Position numbers and translations under genes: made by a program. Under the pieces are notes generated by a model. It had not been told where the DNA came from, did no database searches, and saw nothing but the letters and a program-made list of their open reading frames with translations. A DNA stretch of 64,000 nucleotides from Tetradesmus obliquus (lineage: Eukaryota > Chlorophyta > Chlorophyceae > Sphaeropleales > Scenedesmaceae), in assembly GCA_030272155.1 (NCBI GenBank), contig CP126204.1, positions 3,587,501 to 3,651,500 of the forward strand. The letters are read 5' to 3'. Shown here in pieces: positions 34,188 through 46,692 of this stretch; positions within the stretch are counted from its first letter, which is position 1; the number at the start of each line of letters is the position of its first letter.

Positions 34188-37100
34188 TGTTGCGATGCAT
34201 CTGCATCTAACAGGTGGCGCCCAACTACCCCATCGTGCGCACGAACCTGGCTGCGGCTCTGACCGACCTGGGCACGGCACTCAAGCTCAAGGGCCAGCTG
34301 CAGCAGGGCATAGGTGGGTGCTTCAGTGTTGCAATTTTGTCTTTGTTTGGGCACACAGAACTGCCAGTTGTACCACTGGCAGCTGCAGCAACCACTGATA
34401 GGCACGGCACTCGAGCTCAAGGGCCAGCTGCAGCAGGGCGTAACACGTGTTGGGTGGCTGGCCTGCGGTAGTTTCACTTGCGCTGCTGGCAGCGGTAGCA
34501 AGGCGTGGGTAAGCCACCTGGCTGTGGCACTGACTGACCTGGGCACAGCGCTCAAGCTCAAAGGCCAGCTGCAGCAGGGCATAGGTGGGTGTCTCTGTTG
34601 GCAGATTTGTTTTTGGGTTAGCTATTCAGAGGTTTTGCACCACTGACAGCTGCAGCAACCAATGACATGCACGGCGCTCAAGCTGAAGGGCCAGCTGCAG
34701 CAGGGCATAGGTGGGTGGTTTGTCAGCAGCTCGGCACGCAGTTATGTCTGTTGCGTCCATTCGCTGTACAACTTTGGCGTGGCATGCAGCGAGTAGGCCA
34801 CATCAAGCGAGCCAAGGTCCTCCGCCACATTGCTGCACTCTTCCACCTCGGCTGCCTGCAACCGACACGCATTCTGTGTTTCTTCGCTGTGCTGCCACGC
34901 TTTCCCCTCCCACTCGAACACAGCCATGTACGAGCGCGCGCTTGCGCTGGCGCCGCGCCACTCCGATGCGCTGTACAACCTGGGCGTCGCATGTTCAGAA
35001 GCCGGGCACATCGAGCGGGCGATGTTCTGCTACGAGCTCACCACGCACTTCAACCCGGGCTGCGCTGAGGCCTGGAACAACTTAGGCGTGCTGCATAAGG
35101 AGCAGGACAACTTGGAGCGGGCAGCCGAGTGCTACATGGCTGCGCTCAACATCAGGCCTAACTTCCCGCAGGTGTGTGCAGATAACGTTTGTGTCAAATG
35201 TGTGTCCGTTTCTTGTCTTGTTAGTTTTGTTCGAGCTGTGCTGGGGCCTGGAACAACCTAGGGTTGCTGCACAAGGAGCAGGACAACCTGGAGAGGGCGG
35301 CGGAGTGCTACATGGCCGCACTGAACATCAGGCCGAACTTCCCACAGGTATGGTCAAACTTTTTTTGCATTGTTTGAGTTTTTTTTTCGATGACGACTAT
35401 TGCGCTGTGCTGAGGCCTGGAACAACCTGGGGGTGTTGCACAAAAAGCAGGACAACTTGGAGAGGGCAGCGGAGTGCTACATGGCCGCACTGAACATCAG
35501 GCCGAACTTCCCGCAGGTGAGCAGATTATTTGTGGGTCTGTTTCTGTGTAACCTGTTGAAGTTACCCACGTCGTGCGTGTGGATGGCTACGTACCCGGCC
35601 CAATTTGCCGCAGGTTTGTGTGTTTGGTTGAACTGCCAACATCTGTTGCTTGACCGGGCTGTGCTGAGGCCTGGAACAACCTGGGCGTGCTGCATAAGGA
35701 GCAGGACAACTTGGAGCGGGCGGCCGAGTGCTACAAAGCTGCAGACCTCTCCTTTCAATATCCTCATTCAAAACTTCTGTATCCATGCATGCTGCTGCTG
35801 CAGAGCCTCAACAACCTGGCTGTTGTGCTCACCAGCCAAGGCAAGGCACGCCAGGCACCAGCGCTGCTGCAGGCAGCCATTGCGCTTCACTGATTGGCTG
35901 CCTGTGTCTTCTTCTCTGCTGCTGCAGAGCCTCAACAACCTGGCCGTGGTGCTCACCAGCCAAGGCAAGGCAGGCGAAGCTCTAGCGCTGCTTCAAGCAG
36001 CAATCGCAGCCTCACCAAGCTATGCAGAGGCGCACAACAACCTGGGCGTGCTGCAGCGTGATGTGGGGGCCATTGGGGACGCACTGGCTAGCTACGAGCG
36101 GGCGCTAAGCCTGGCACCAGACTCGCGCAATGCAGGTGTGTGCACGTGTGTATGTTGATGTCAGGGAGTGAGCGGCTTCTTTTCTTGGCGGGTTGGGGCT
36201 TTCATGCGCAACTGTTGTGTCTAAAATCGCTCTGTGGGCAACGTAATGCTTTGGTGTCTGTTGCTAATGTGCGGCGCACAACAACCTGGGCGTGCTGCAG
36301 CGTGATGTGGGTGCCATTGGGGACGCGCTGGCCAGCTATGAGAGAGCACTGAGCCTGGCACCAGACTCGCGCAATGCAGGTGGGTGTTACTTTATTCTAT
36401 CAGGCAGGGAGCTGCATCTTCTCTTGGCGGCTTGGGGCTGTCACGCGCAGCTGTTTTGCTCGACAATGCTCTGTGGGCAACGTATTCCTCAGGTGTGTGT
36501 GGCTAGTGTGAGGCGCACAACAACTCGACCATGCTGCAGCGTGATGTGGGGGCCATTGGGGACGCACTGGCCAGCTATGAGCGGGCGCTGAGCCTGGCGC
36601 CCGACTCACGCAACGCAGGTGGGTGCTACTTTTTTCCTATCAGGGAGGGAACTGGTCTGCTTGCTTGGCGGGGTGGGGCTGTCATGTGCAACTGTTGTGT
36701 TTGAAGATGCTCCATGGGCAATGCAATGCTTAGGTGTGTGTGGCTGGTGTGAGGGCCACAACAACCTGGGCGTGCTGCAGCGTGATGTGGGGGCAATTCG
36801 GGACGCACTGGCCAGCTATGAGCGGGCGCTGAGCCTGGCGCCCGACTCGCGCAACGCAGGTGGGTGCAAATTGTTTTTGTGGGAGGGACCTGGTGCCGGA
36901 CCAGCTGCTGCTTGGCCGGTTGGGGCTGTGGTGCGTGGCTTGCTTGTTGGAAAGGCTCTTTGGTTGATGCAAAACATTATTTTTGCGTGGCTGGTGTGTG
37001 GCACACAACAACCTGCCAGGCTGGGCGTGCTGCAGCGTGATGTGGGGGCCATCGGGGATGCACTGGCCAGCTATGAGCGGGCGCTGAGCCTGGCACCAGA

Positions 37101-40100
37101 CTCGCGCAACACAGCTGGGTGCACTTGTTTATGTTAAAGTCAGGGAGTGAGCTGGTCCGCCTGCTTGGAAGGTTGGGACTGTCATGCGCAAAAGTTGTGT
37201 ATGGAAGTGCTCTGTGGGCAACCTAATGCTTTGGTGTGTGCGGCTAGTGTGCGGCGCACAACAACCTGGGCGTGCTGCAGCGTGATGTGGGGGCCATTGG
37301 TGATGCATTGGCCAGCTACGAGCGGGCGCTAAGCCTGGCACCAGACTCGCGCAATGCAGGGTGGGTGTTACTTTATTCTATCAGGCAGGGAGCTGCTTCT
37401 TCTCTTGGCGGCTTGGGGCTGTCACGCGCAGCTGTTTTGCTCGACAATGCTCTGTGGGCAACGTATTCCTCAGGTGTGTGTGGCTAGTGTGAGGCGCACA
37501 ACAACTCGACCATGCTGCAGCGTGATGTGGGGGCCATTGGGGACGCACTGGCCAGCTATGAGCGGGCGCTGAGCCTGGCGCCCGAGTCACGCAACGCAGG
37601 TGGGTCAGCTGCGCCTGGGAATAGCCTTGTCTCCAACAGCCTCCTCAACCTGCAGCTTTAGCTGCAGTGCCATTACCATAATTTGGATGATCCAAGAGAT
37701 ACATTATGACTCGCACATGTTCTGCGGCCTGCACTGATACTGATCGTTTACCTTCATCCCTTGCAGACCAGAACCGGCTGCTGGCGCTGAACCACATCTA
37801 CCCAGGCGAGGAATTTGAAGAAGGATCAAGCAACTCCAGAATTTATATCTCACACATGTGTTGCGGCCGTATCACTTGCATGGCCTGCAGGCCAGAACCG
37901 GCTGCTGGCGCTGAACTACATCTACCCGGGCGAAGATGCAGCCGTGTGCGCCGCACATGCGGCCTGGGGTGAGGCCTTCCAGGCGCTGCATGCGGGGCAG
38001 GTGCTGCCAGAGGTGACGCCTGCGCAGCGGGACACATCTCTGGGCCGGCGGCTGCGGGTGAGTTTGTCAGTGGTTTAGGGTTTGTCAGGGTTTTGTTAGC
38101 GTGTTGGACTTGGGTTGGGTTTGGTGGAGGTTTAATTTATGTGGCTAAAGTGTAAAAGGCCTCGTTATTTGAGCCCCACATGTGCCACGTGAGCGTGGGG
38201 CGAGGCTTTCCAGGCGCTGCATGCGGGGCAGCTGCTGCCGAAAGTGACGCCAGCGCAGCGGGACACCACGCCTGGCCGGCGGCTGCGGGTGAGGGCGGAT
38301 GTTTGTTGGTGGTTTAGGGTTTGTCACTGGGTTGTTAGCGTGTTGGACATGCGTTGCGTTTGGTGGAGGTTTGATTTATGCGGGCAAGTGTGAAATGGAC
38401 GCTTTCTTTGAGCCCCACGTGTGCCCCGTGAGCATGCGACGAGGCCTTCCAGGCGCTGCACGTGGGGCTGAAGTGAAGTGACGCTGCCTGAAGTGACGCC
38501 CGCGCAGCGGGACACATCTTCGGGCCGGCGGCTGCAGGTACATGCACAATTGTTCAGCAGCAATGCTGCATCTTGCTCTGCTACACGCTGTGCAGTTGAA
38601 AACTGGTGCTGGGGCATGCTGTGTCTGTTGCCTGACCTGATTACGCACAGTTCGTTTTACTTCTCTCATGCATGCTGCATTTGGCATTGAGGAGCCCTTC
38701 ACGCTGCACTGCTGCTGCTGCTGCCAGGTTGGCTATGTCTCACTCAACGTCTTATCGCACAGTGTGTCATACGTGACTGCTGGTTCCTTGATTCGTGCTG
38801 CTGCTGCTGCCGCCAGGTGGGCTACGTGTCGCCAGACCTCTTCACGCACAGCGTGTCGTACTTCGCGGAGGCGCCCCTCAGCCACCACAGCCCTGCACGG
38901 GTGCAGCTGTTTGTGTACAGCTGCGTGGGCAAGCCGGACGCAAAGACAGCACGCCTGCGGCAGCAGGTGCGTATGCACAATCATATGCACAATCATTATT
39001 TGCAGCCAATCAATCCCATAGGCTATTCATAACTAATCATTTGTGCAACGGAACGACAACATCCCTAAAAAGCATAATTACTGTTACTCCTCCAACCCCT
39101 CTAGTGTTTGTGTACAGCTGCGTGGGCAAGCCGGACGCAAAGACAGCACGCCGCGGCAGCAGGTGCGTATCAAGCAATTCACCCGGGTCCTGAGACGCGG
39201 CAGCCAGGGTCTTGTGTACAGCTGTATTGGGGAAGCGAGAGGTAAACACAGCAGCCTGCAGCACCAGGTTTGCACCTGTGAACCTCAATTGCATTTTGCT
39301 GCCCCTGCAGCAGTGCCTGCACTGATGCAACTGGAATAAGTGAGCTCTGATGCTGCTGCTGCTGCAGGTTGCTGCCAACGGGGGCGTGTGGCGTGACGTG
39401 GGCCGGCTGTCTGAGCCGCAGCTGGCGCAGCTGATCGGGCAGGACGAGATCGACATCCTGGTGGAGCTCACAGGTGGGCGGCTTGCAGGAAATGGTGTGA
39501 AATGGAAATGGCCTTGTCATGGTGTGATGGTGTGTGTGATGGTGTGTTGGTTTGCTAGTCAGTGATAGATTGCTTGTCAGTCGAGATGGTGCTGGCCTTC
39601 AACTGTCAACCGGCAATGCTGCCAACCCCTCACTGCTGCTGCTGCGCCCGACCTGGCTCTCCTCGTGTTGTGTTTGTGCTGCAGGCCACACCGCCAACAA
39701 CAGGCTGGGCGTGTGTGCGATGCGCGCGGCGCCGGTGCAGGTGACGTGGATCGGCTACCCCAACAGCACCGGGCTGACAGCTATCGACTACCGGCTGACA
39801 GACGCCATCTGCGACCCGGCAGATACCAAGCAGGTGAGATTTGGTGCACTTTCTGACTCCTAAATACAGTGTAGGTGTAGCACCAGGCACCTGGTGGTGC
39901 GCTGAATAAGCGGTTTTATCTATGGGTGGACAAGTTGCGGCACGCTGGATTGGCTACCCCTACAGCACTGGGCTGACAGCCATTGACTACAGGCTCACTG
40001 ACGCCATCTGCGACCCAGCAGACACCAAGCAGGTAGGATCAATTTGTTTTATTCTCTCTTCATTAGCCGTGCATATGTGGTGCAATGACTAAGGTTTTGG

Positions 40101-42089
40101 ATTCGTCAAGCCGCGGCGTGCGGATCGGCTACCCCAACAGCACCGGGCTGACAGCTATTGACTACCGGCGCACTGATGTCATTTGCGACCCAGCAGACAC
40201 CAAGCAGGTGCGAGCACTGCGCAAGCGTGCGTTCGAGTGTGTCTGGCGGTCTGATATAAGCGTTGCTGTGACCGGGCTATTCTGTATCTGTTTGGCCACC
40301 GCATACCTTTGCAGAGGAGCTGGTGCGCCTGCCGGGCTGCTTCCTCTGCTACACCCCTCCAGACATTGGTGCGGTCTCTGACCCAATTCCTGCTTTGTTT
40401 GCCTGCCCGCAGACGTTTACAGAAGAGCTGGCGCGCCTGCCTGGCTGCTTCCTCTGCTACACGCCAGCGCCAGATGCCCCTCCCGTGGCGCCGCTGCCGG
40501 CTGCCTCCAACGGCTTTGTCACCTTTGGCAGCTTCAACAACCTGGCCAAGATCACGCCGCAGGTGCTGGCGCTGTGGGGGCGAATTTTGAACAGGTGAGG
40601 CTGTCGGCAGGTTGGGGTTTTGGAGCTCATGTTTTAGGGGGCCTCAAGGGCTTAGGTGTTTTGTCGGTTTTCTCAGGTTGATAGGGCACATGCAGCTCTT
40701 CAACGACCTGGCCAAGATCACGCCGCAGGTGCTGGCGCTGTGGGGGCGCATCCTCGGCAGGTGAGACGGATGCAATTGTGCAGTGACTCCACTTACCTCA
40801 GGTCACTATTCTGTGATGCAACAATCGCTGCTTGCACTGCTCCAAGAGTTGTGCTGGTCGATGGTCATTGATGAGTGGGCGCATCTGGACCGGTGAGGTA
40901 GCTCGCCACAGTGCTATGTGTTGCAGCACTGCGCCAAACGGCGTCATCACGATTTGCAGCAAGCAATGACTGACTTTCTCTGGTATTGCTGCCTCACAGT
41001 GTGCCTGCCAGCCGGCTGGTGCTCAAGGCCAAGCCGTTCAGCTGCCCCGCAGCCAGGCACCACGTGATGGGACAGCTCGCAGCAGCAGGCGTGGCAGCTT
41101 GGCGTGTGGATCTGCTGCCCCTCACTGCAGGCACGGGAGAGCACCTATCCGTATACAGCCTCATGGATATCAGCCTAGATCCTTTCCCATATGCCGGCAC
41201 CACCACCACCATGGAGTCGTTATTTATGGGCGTGCCTGTTATAACGCTCTCCGGCGGCTGCCACGCGCATAATGTATCTTGCTCGCTGCTGGCCGCGGTG
41301 GGCCTGGCGCAGCATTGGGTGGCAAGCAATGCGGATGAATATGTGGCGCTTGCAGTGCAGCATGCAGCTGATGTTGCGGCGCTGCAGCAGCTGCGGCAGC
41401 GGCTGCGGCAGCAGATGCTGTCCTCTCGCATGTGCGACTGGCAGCCGTTTGTGGCAAGCCTTGAAGATACGTATGAGGCCATGTGGCAGCGGTGGGTGCG
41501 GGAGGGAGGCAGGCGGCGGCCAATTGCAGGGTCAGGTTCAAGCAAGCAGCAGCAGGATGCGGCTGCAGCGGTGCAGCAGCAGCAGCAGGCGACGGTGCAG
41601 CTGGTTGCAGACTGCTCCTCGTCGGCTGCAGCAGCAGCTGCTGCAGGGGCGCCTGATCTGACTATGGCGATTGCAGCTGCGCCAGATAGCAATAAGGCAG
41701 CAGCTGCTGGTGCGGTGGACACTCAGCAGCAGGCTGCAGCAGCAGCAGCAACATCAGCAGCCGCAGCAGCAGTCAAACCTGCAGCAGATGCTCAGCAGCT
41801 GCCAGACGATGGTGCAGCTGCAGCCAGCTGCAAAGGCGCCAGGGGAGACCAGAATTGCGGCAGCAAAATGGTCAGCAGCAGAGGCATGCGGGGTCTAAAT
41901 GTGGAGCTCTGTGCTGCTGCGCCAACTGCTGCTGCTGGCGCTGCTGCTGTTGCAGAAACTGTGCAAGAGGCAGCAGCGGGTGGTGGCAGCAGCAGCGCAC
42001 ATAAGGGGCGGAAGATCAGCAGCAGCTGCGATGCTGCTGCCACGATGCATGCTGGCACAGCAGTGGCAGGTGACAGCAGGGGCCTGTGA
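31405..42089 (+). CDS. SPY: SPINDLY-like O-glycosyltransferase (TPR + GT41)
   Basis: SPY-type enzymes transfer O-fucose (OGT relatives O-GlcNAc) to Ser/Thr of nuclear/cytosolic proteins. Exons: 31405-31822, 32203-32856, 33044-33210, 33667-33747, 34214-34313, 34924-35171, 35928-36135, 37891-38057, 38817-38966, 39368-39473, 39685-39833, 40413-40594, 41000-42089; 3720 nt, 1239 aa, all phases agree. The TPR part includes [60 protein letters not shown] and [20 protein letters not shown]. The catalytic part follows: [94 protein letters not shown] and [20 protein letters not shown]. These match SPY rather than animal OGT. A poly-A/S/Q insertion (exon 2) splits the TPRs, and a ~200-residue low-complexity tail follows the GT41 domain. 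Confidence 0.93.
33245..33475 (+). pseudogene. Two downstream copies of SPY exon 3 end
   Basis: [20 protein letters not shown] ... PHHAQ|GTGAGT (about 33256-33341) and [20 protein letters not shown] ... PYHAQ|GTGAGT (about 33386-33471) repeat the exon end at 33210 with donors. Period about 130 bp. Confidence 0.85.
33592..33663. repeat. (CTG)24 tract before SPY exon 4
   Basis: Uninterrupted sense-strand CTG run ending in the acceptor CAG at 33664-33666. Confidence 0.95.
33809..33860 (+). pseudogene. Downstream copy of SPY exon 4 end
   Basis: Reads [13 protein letters not shown] then GTGAGT. The real exon ends [19 protein letters not shown] at 33747. Confidence 0.8.
33915..34200 (+). pseudogene. 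Upstream copies of SPY exon 5 start plus CTG tracts
   Basis: Two degenerate copies, [15 protein letters not shown] (about 33919) and (CAG)[14 protein letters not shown] (about 34080), precede the real exon at 34214 ([18 protein letters not shown]). Long CTG runs (33971-34051, 34121-34190) lie between them and directly before the splice sites. Confidence 0.8.
34395..34715 (+). pseudogene. Downstream copies of SPY exon 5 end
   Basis: Three copies: [13 protein letters not shown] (about 34401), [20 protein letters not shown] (about 34520) and [13 protein letters not shown] (about 34673). The latter two end in ATAG|GTGGGT like the real donor at 34313. Confidence 0.85.
35245..35750 (+). pseudogene. 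Three downstream copies of SPY exon 6 end
   Basis: Copies at about 35248-35348, 35411-35517 and 35663-35745 repeat [20 protein letters not shown], the first two continuing [14 protein letters not shown] into a CAG|GT donor. The third diverges after CYKAA. Confidence 0.88.
35800..35892 (+). pseudogene. Upstream copy of SPY exon 7 start
   Basis: CTGCTGCTGCAG acceptor then [20 protein letters not shown] and a stop after IALH. The real exon at 35928 reads [20 protein letters not shown]. Confidence 0.85.
36270..37602 (+). repeat. Array of six copies of SPY exon 7 end, period about 240 bp
   Basis: Each unit contains about 105 bp coding [36 protein letters not shown], a GCAG|GT donor and about 130 bp of intron. 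Units start near 36279, 36516, 36754, 37010, 37255 and 37496, after the real exon (end 36135). The unit spanning 36382-36620 is nearly identical to 37358-37600, including the change ACAACTCGACCATG, which indicates a second, multi-unit duplication. Confidence 0.92.
37765..37830 (+). pseudogene. Upstream copy of SPY exon 8 start
   Basis: CTTGCAG then [19 protein letters not shown], against the real [16 protein letters not shown] at 37891. Confidence 0.85.
38190..38540 (+). pseudogene. Downstream copies of SPY exon 8 end
   Basis: Copies near 38198-38290 and 38437-38536 repeat [23 protein letters not shown]...GRRLR|GTGAGG and a variant with an internal change. The intervening intron (gtttagggtttgtca ... 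tggaggttt) is repeated as well, period about 235 bp. Confidence 0.85.
39100..39275 (+). pseudogene. Downstream copies of SPY exon 9 end
   Basis: [15 protein letters not shown] plus donor (about 39106-39163) and [15 protein letters not shown] plus CAG|GT (about 39213-39270). An upstream start copy ([15 protein letters not shown]) lies at 38728. Confidence 0.8.
39935..40210 (+). pseudogene. Two downstream copies of SPY exon 11 end
   Basis: [35 protein letters not shown] (about 39950-40032) and [35 protein letters not shown] (about 40122-40208), following the real end at 39833. Confidence 0.88.
40310..40895 (+). pseudogene. Copies flanking SPY exon 12
   Basis: Upstream: CAG then [17 protein letters not shown] (about 40315). 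Downstream: [27 protein letters not shown] (about 40696-40761) and a shorter remnant (WAHLDR plus donor) near 40875. The real exon is 40413-40594. Confidence 0.8.
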
Positions 42090-43412
42090 GGGCGCATAGC
42101 TGCTGCGGCGCTGCTGCTGCAGTACCTGCTGGTGAAATTGAGCAGAGCTGATATGGGCGTAGCTGTGTCTGTCTGGCAGTGATGGCTGTTGTTGAGCGAC
42201 GGAGTCAGCTCTTCAAACTGCCATCTGACGTGCTGCAGAGGTCGATGGACCGTATGGGGTGTTTTGATGCCTGCATGCAGTTGAGAGAGACATCAGTATT
42301 TATGGTGATACCAGAAGAGTTGCATTATGTTTCAATTCAACAGGTGTTGGCAGAAACTTGTTAGGGCCAGCCGCACAGCAGCTGCAGCTGCAGCATCTGC
42401 AGCAGCAACCTATGCCTGTGCCATTGCCTGTTGTGGCCTTTGATGCTAACCATAGGGTTTATGAGTGATGTGAGCAAGGGGTTATTGTTCTGTCATTGCA
42501 CAGGGCTTGCTGTGTGCACTTGCACAAACTGTTCAGTGTTTGCAGGGCTCTAGATCTAGACATTGTTACCAACGTGCAATACGTAGAATTGACGAGTACA
42601 GGTGCGTGAGAAAGGTTTGCAGGCAGTGCAAGGAGGCACATGCTTCCTGATATTCACTTTGCATTGCAAACAGCAAAGTCACATTGATTGTGTTGTACTT
42701 GAGGGTCATTGCTACTGCGAAGGAGGCTGCTGCAATGTGAGTGTTTGACGGTACAACTGGTACGACTGGTACTTGGGAGGTTCCTTGCATGTGCCGCAGC
42801 ACGCAGTGCATGTGTGTGCTGTGCGCAGTGCGAGTTGCAGATGGTAGTGGGTGTTGCATGGAGCTTTTGAACTGGCTTGACAGGCTTGTCATTTCACTGG
42901 GTGCAGCATGGATGATGTGCTGCTGCTGCTGCTGCTGCTGTTGCTGCTGCGGCGGCGGCGGCTGAAGCAGCTCACGCTGTAATGGGGCAGATCCATGGCA
43001 GTAGTATGCACCTCAACCAGCCAGCTGCTTGGGATGCAGCAGCTTGGCTAGCGGCATAGCGTCATCCTTTTGAAACATGACGCATGGCACATGCTTGTAT
43101 GCATCGAGCAGCGATGCTCTACGGCCGTGTGACCTATGTATGAATTGCCAACTCATATCTACTTTGGTGGAGTCAAAGTTGCGAGTTCGTCCGCATGCCG
43201 TGAACCATGGCATCAGGTGCAGCACTCCTGCCCTGAGGGCTGCTAGCAGCAGCAAGTGACACAGTCACTCGCGGCTCTTTTTGCAGCACTCATCTGCGCA
43301 GCTGTAGACGTATAGTGCTGCAAGCGGTTTAGACAAAAAGCAGCGCTGTCACGGAGATGGCACTCCGATTGATGCCTCGCATGTCACCTGTACAACCCTA
43401 GCTGCTGTTCAG
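42090..43412. other. Intergenic, SPY 3' flank and channel-gene 5' flank
   Basis: About 1.3 kb without a recognisable exon. Contains a short (CTG)n/(GGC)n tract at 42920-42963. Confidence 0.45.
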
Positions 43413-46400
43413 TTGATGTATGCGCTTACTTCCGTGCCACAGCAACTATCATTCAAGTACGTTTCACATAATGATACCAACGGGTCCTTGCGCATGAGCT
43501 GGATGGCGAGCACAGCAGTTCCTCCGATCGCCTACCATCAACGTCACCCCCCTTGCTGCTTGTTGGGTCTTGGAAAGCAATCTAAACTCTTTTCGAAGCG
43601 CCCGGTGCTGCGCGGGGCACGGCCATGCCGCGCAGCACCTGCAGGAGGCAACGACAGCAGCAGCAGCAAGGAATCCAAAGCCACAGTAGCCCCATTAGAC
43701 CAAGGAAGCAGCACAGCCGCGGGGAACGGCTTCATCGATTATTCCAATGATCCCTTGGCAGCTGGCCTCTACCAGTCCTGGTCAATAACGCCAGCAGCTG
43801 GCGTCAACAGCTATGCAGGCTACCAGCGGCAGCAGCTACTGGAGCAGCGGCAGCAGCAGCAGGAGCAGCAGCAGCTGATACAGCAGCTGGAGGCAGATGG
43901 AGACATGTTACCCATGCAGCAGCTGCAGCAGGTGCAGCAGGTGCAGCAGACACGCAAGAAGCTACCTTCATACAGCAGGTGGGCTGTGGCTTGTGCTGGG
44001 CACGGTTGGCAGCTTGCTGCTGATCATTCCGTCGTCAACTCTTGACAACAGTTGACCTCCAAGAACTGCATGCATCCTTGACAAGCGTCTGTTGTTTGGC
44101 TTTCCTTTCTTTGCACCATCCACACAGCAACGCAACAATCTTGGAGCCCATCAAGCCACGGCAACGCAGCAGCATGACTAATATTCAGGTACAGAGGACA
44201 GCTGCAGTGCACCGTGTGCACTGTGCAAACCATCCTATGCAGGCAAGCAAGCATGCAAGTGCAACATTTGCTGCTGCTGCTGCTGCTGCTGTTGCCCTTC
44301 TCGCCCTGCAGTGCCAGCCACTATGGAGGTGACACGGACTGGAAGCTGCTGAATGAGGCGGCTGCTGATGTGGCACGATTCAAGGTGGTGCAGCAGCAGC
44401 AGCAGCAGCGACCACACCATGGAAGCCTTCCGGTTACTGTACCCTGCTGCAATGTTAAGCAGCTAGCACATGCATGGGATGCATGCTTGCAGTCAGCATT
44501 TTCAGAAAGACGGCTGCATGACAGTGCCTGCTGGATCCTGCGAGGCAGTATCTTGCACCGTGAAGCTTTATAAGCAGCTGCAGCAGCAGCTGCTGCTTCA
44601 TCAAGTCAGCTCAAGCGTAGCACCTTGACCTTGCTGGCACACAACTGCTCCAGATGTTAATGCCATGAAGCGGCATGCGCTGACCTACCGGCTGCTCTTG
44701 TGCATTGTGCCGCAACAACAGGTGCAGCAGCTGAAGTCGGGCAGCAGCGGCGGCAGCAGCAGCAGCAGCAGCAAGAGCGGCAGCAAGCGCAGCAAGAAGC
44801 GCTGGGCACGGCAGCTGCAGGAGCTGCCAGGCTGGCTGCTGTACAGGTGGGCTGAGGCCAGCAGCCGGGTGCTTGCAGGAAAGTTGCTGGCTTGCAGGAA
44901 AGGTCTTGCTTGCAGGAAAGTGGCTTGCAGGACGCCTTCGTGCAGCAGTAATATGGTTGATGCTGTGTAGCACCTGGAAAGCAGCAGCCGGCACATACAT
45001 TGCTGCGCTGTTATTGTCGATTCCAACGTGCTTGTACTGCCTCACCTTGCTGCGCTTGCTGACATACTTTACCACAAATGCACCAACAGGTACTACAACT
45101 GGAGGCAGGACGGCGTAAGTGACCTGCTGCTCATTACAGCAGTCAGCACCACACTGCTCATCACAGCAGCGCTGCTAAAGCGAACCCTGGTCGACCCCTC
45201 CGATCCAACAGCGCTGCTGCTGCAGCAGCAGCAGCAGTACCTGAGTTCAGCCACCGCAGCAGGCAGCGCAGCAGAAGTAACTGCAGCGGCGCCTGCAGAG
45301 GCAGCTGCGCGGCTCACGGCGGCTGCTGCATCTGCTGCAGCGCCTGAGCTAGTGGACTCGGCATTTCCTGCAAGCAGCAGCAGCAGCAGCAGCGGCAGTG
45401 TGGATGCAGTGAAGCCCTGGCTGGCTGCGCTGGGCACGGATGTGTACCAGGTCATGGTGCTGAGCTTCGGCGAGAACTTCCCAAATCCTGACGACGGTGA
45501 GTGGCGCAGACCCCTGCGCCGTTCGCTGTTTAGACAGCTGGCTTGATTATGGTGGTGGGCGGCAGTGAGTTGCTGCTGCGGACCGGCTCCTAGAATTCAG
45601 CAACACAGCGCTCTGGGCAGCATCACAAACAGCAGGCACAGCTTTGGCTCGTTGGATTGGTGACGTAAAAAGTGCGTCAGTTGCATGCGAGCAGGCTATT
45701 CAAGCATACTCGGCACGTTGTGCTGAGTGTGATGGTGGAGCAGGTGGTGCTGGCGGGGTATGCACTGGCACACAGACACACAAACACCATCGCGTAAACC
45801 GCCGCTTCTGACTCTGCTTATGCAGGCGTGAGCCCTGTTGAGGAGCTGTTCAGCATTGGGGTGGCGCTGTCCGGCCTGGCAGGCTTTGCGCTGGCGCTGG
45901 CGCTGGTGGAGCAGGTGGTGCTGGAGACCAACATGGCCAACGTGAAGCGAGGCAGCCCAGTGTACGAGGCGGGGCACGTGAGTTTCAAAACAACAAAATT
46001 ATGTCAGAATGAGATTCTAAATGAGAAAAAGAACAAGGCACTGTTGCAAGTAGCAGTAGATGTATACCTCATTGTTTGTGTATTCGTTATACTTTATTTT
46101 GAATATGTTTACATTGTTTGGCTCGTTCGATTGTGTCTTCTCTGTTTGTAAAAGTTTGGTGGCCAAGAAATACAGCTGTTCATGCTCAACAAACAATGCT
46201 AATTATTGGATCTGAACGAGCTGCCAGGTGAGTGGCGCTGGCGGAGCAGGGGGTGCTGGAGACCACCATGGCCAATGTCAAACGGGGCAGTCCGTGCACG
46301 AGGCTGGGCACGTGTGTAATGTCATCACATTTCAAATAAAAACAATGCCCAACATATTTATAATACCTATTCAATATTTATTGTGTATTTATTGTGATAT

Positions 46401-46614
46401 TCCCATGATTGTTTGAGTGTGTATTCTCTGCATGCAAGGTTCAGTGGCAATGAAAAATAGCTGTTCATGCATACAACGCAGAAGATGTGATGCTGAGTAT
46501 AAATGCAAAAGCGTCTGCTAGGCACTTGGCGCTAGTCAGCAAGCAGGTGGTGCTCGAGACCAACATGGCCAACGTGAAGCGAGGGATGCAAACTTTAGAC
46601 GCTGATGAGGCTTG

Positions 46615-46692
<78 letters not shown>

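Noticed and set aside
36270-37602. Extra functional TPR units in the SPY protein
   Set aside because: Adding any unit as an exon breaks the phase (0 in, 1 out), and most lack a clean acceptor.
38080-38350. Interstitial telomere repeat (TTTAGGG)
   Set aside because: Only single gtttagggttt occurrences in duplicated intron DNA, no tandem run.
41000-41722. Long minus-strand frame opposite SPY exon 13
   Set aside because: It is antisense to conserved GT41 sequence; openness comes from CAG repeats.
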